From the NCBI GenBank assembly GCA_002077045.2, contig KZ111140.1:2581732-2645731 (forward strand): DNA of 64,000 bases. Reading direction: 5' to 3'. The notes beneath the pieces were generated by a model. The model was not told the DNA's origin and did no database searches. It worked only from the letters and a program-made list of their open reading frames with translations. Within the stretch, counting starts at the first letter, position 1, and each line of letters begins with the position of its first letter. Made by a program: the position numbers and the translations under genes. This DNA comes from Rachicladosporium sp. CCFEE 5018 (taxonomy: Eukaryota; Ascomycota; Dothideomycetes; Cladosporiales; Cladosporiaceae). Of the stretch, positions 63,479-64,000 are shown in pieces.

Positions 63479-64000
63479 TTCCTCGTTGGCAACCTAAGGG
63501 AAGCCCTGAGACTCAACGTGGTACTTGGCGCAGACGACCGCTGGGCAGGAGGATGGTGAGTGTATCATAAGTATGAAGGGATTATGCTGTCGATATGGGT
63601 TCGCTGTGTCATGAGACTACAGAATCTTTGAATCATTCTACTACCGATCCCATCCAGACGGAGGCTCGCGAGTCACACTGCATGGTCAGCCAAGGCTTGC
63701 AAGAGGTACAGTGTAACACATGTTCCACCATTGTAACTGTTGTGCTCCTACAGCACGTCTCACGCAAGGTATTCGAAAACGCTCCAGACAGCGGTCAGTG
63801 GATATGCTAGCATGACACAGCTCGTCCTCACCCACACCGAGGCGCCACCATGCATGTGTACTCGGCTGTCTTCGCTATCATCCCGTGAACAAGGGGTAAC
63901 CTGTGTCCTGGACTAATGATATGACGCCGGTCGTGTTTTGCTACGATAGCTCGATGTACGTATTTGTATAAGAGTGGCTTGATACCTGCTGAAATAGTGA
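63479..64000. other. Region downstream of M2
   Basis: A 71-codon open frame at 63595-63810 has no recognisable features; nothing else is supported. Confidence 0.4.

Noticed and set aside
1..64000. Mobile elements, CRISPR arrays or bacterial operons
   Set aside because: No transposase, reverse transcriptase, terminal repeats, spaced direct repeats or prokaryotic gene layout was seen.

Overview
The window is fungal nuclear DNA. The genes are eukaryotic and carry short introns (48-66 nt) with GTAAGT/GTATGT-type donors, CTRAY-like branch sites and YAG acceptors. The gene set is typical of a filamentous ascomycete: a PDR-type ABC transporter, UBC7, URC4, RTT109, CYK3 and an ER-bound MpaB-type oxygenase. 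Moderate GC content, the gene repertoire and large-scale duplication with diverged copies suggest a Dothideomycete black fungus (Teratosphaeriaceae such as Hortaea or Friedmanniomyces). That placement is inference, not something the sequence proves.

Layout. Bases 1-26994 (copy A) and 28375-54942 (copy B) are two collinear, same-orientation copies of one ~26.6-27.0 kb segment. A run of exactly 100 N (26995-27094) separates them, and 27095-28374 is extra 5' sequence of the copy B ABC gene. Gene order in each copy is: PDR ABC transporter (+), Dal5-like MFS transporter (+), Gln/Pro/Ala-rich coiled-coil protein (+), UBC7 (-), URC4 (+), mitoribosomal mL57 (-), RTT109 (+), DEDDh exonuclease-like gene ExoA (-), an orphan locus (+), exonuclease-like gene ExoB (-), a helical orphan pseudogene (-), a mitochondrial Mmc1-like gene (+) and CYK3 (-). 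Copy A is cut inside the ABC gene by the window edge and inside CYK3 by the gap. Copy B is cut inside the ABC gene by the gap and has a complete CYK3. To the right lies single-copy sequence with a nonsense-disrupted MpaB-family oxygenase and a tandem pair of astacin-like metalloprotease genes, the first broken and the second intact with eight exons.

State of the copies. UBC7, URC4, mL57, RTT109 and ExoB are intact in both. Other loci decay in a complementary way: MFS is intact in A and has a nonsense codon in B; the coiled-coil gene is full length in B and nonsense-truncated in A; the Mmc1-like gene is intact in A and frameshifted in B. ExoA and the helical orphan are broken in both copies by different lesions. 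Divergence is mosaic. For example, the first third of URC4 exon 2 shows about 34 differences in 334 nt, all synonymous, while its 3' end and downstream sequence show about 4 in 570 nt. This fits two old homeologous or allelic sequences that have exchanged tracts. Because both copies end at a conventional 100-N gap, the apparent tandem arrangement may be a scaffolding artefact that placed two haplotypes or homeologs head to tail.

The genes do not form one pathway. They cover drug/solute export (ABC, MFS), ER-associated degradation (UBC7), uracil catabolism (URC4), mitochondrial translation and maintenance (mL57, Mmc1-like), replication-coupled H3K56 acetylation (RTT109) and cytokinesis (CYK3), plus lineage-specific exonuclease-like, orphan and secreted-protease genes. 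No tRNA, rRNA, transposon or CRISPR was found.
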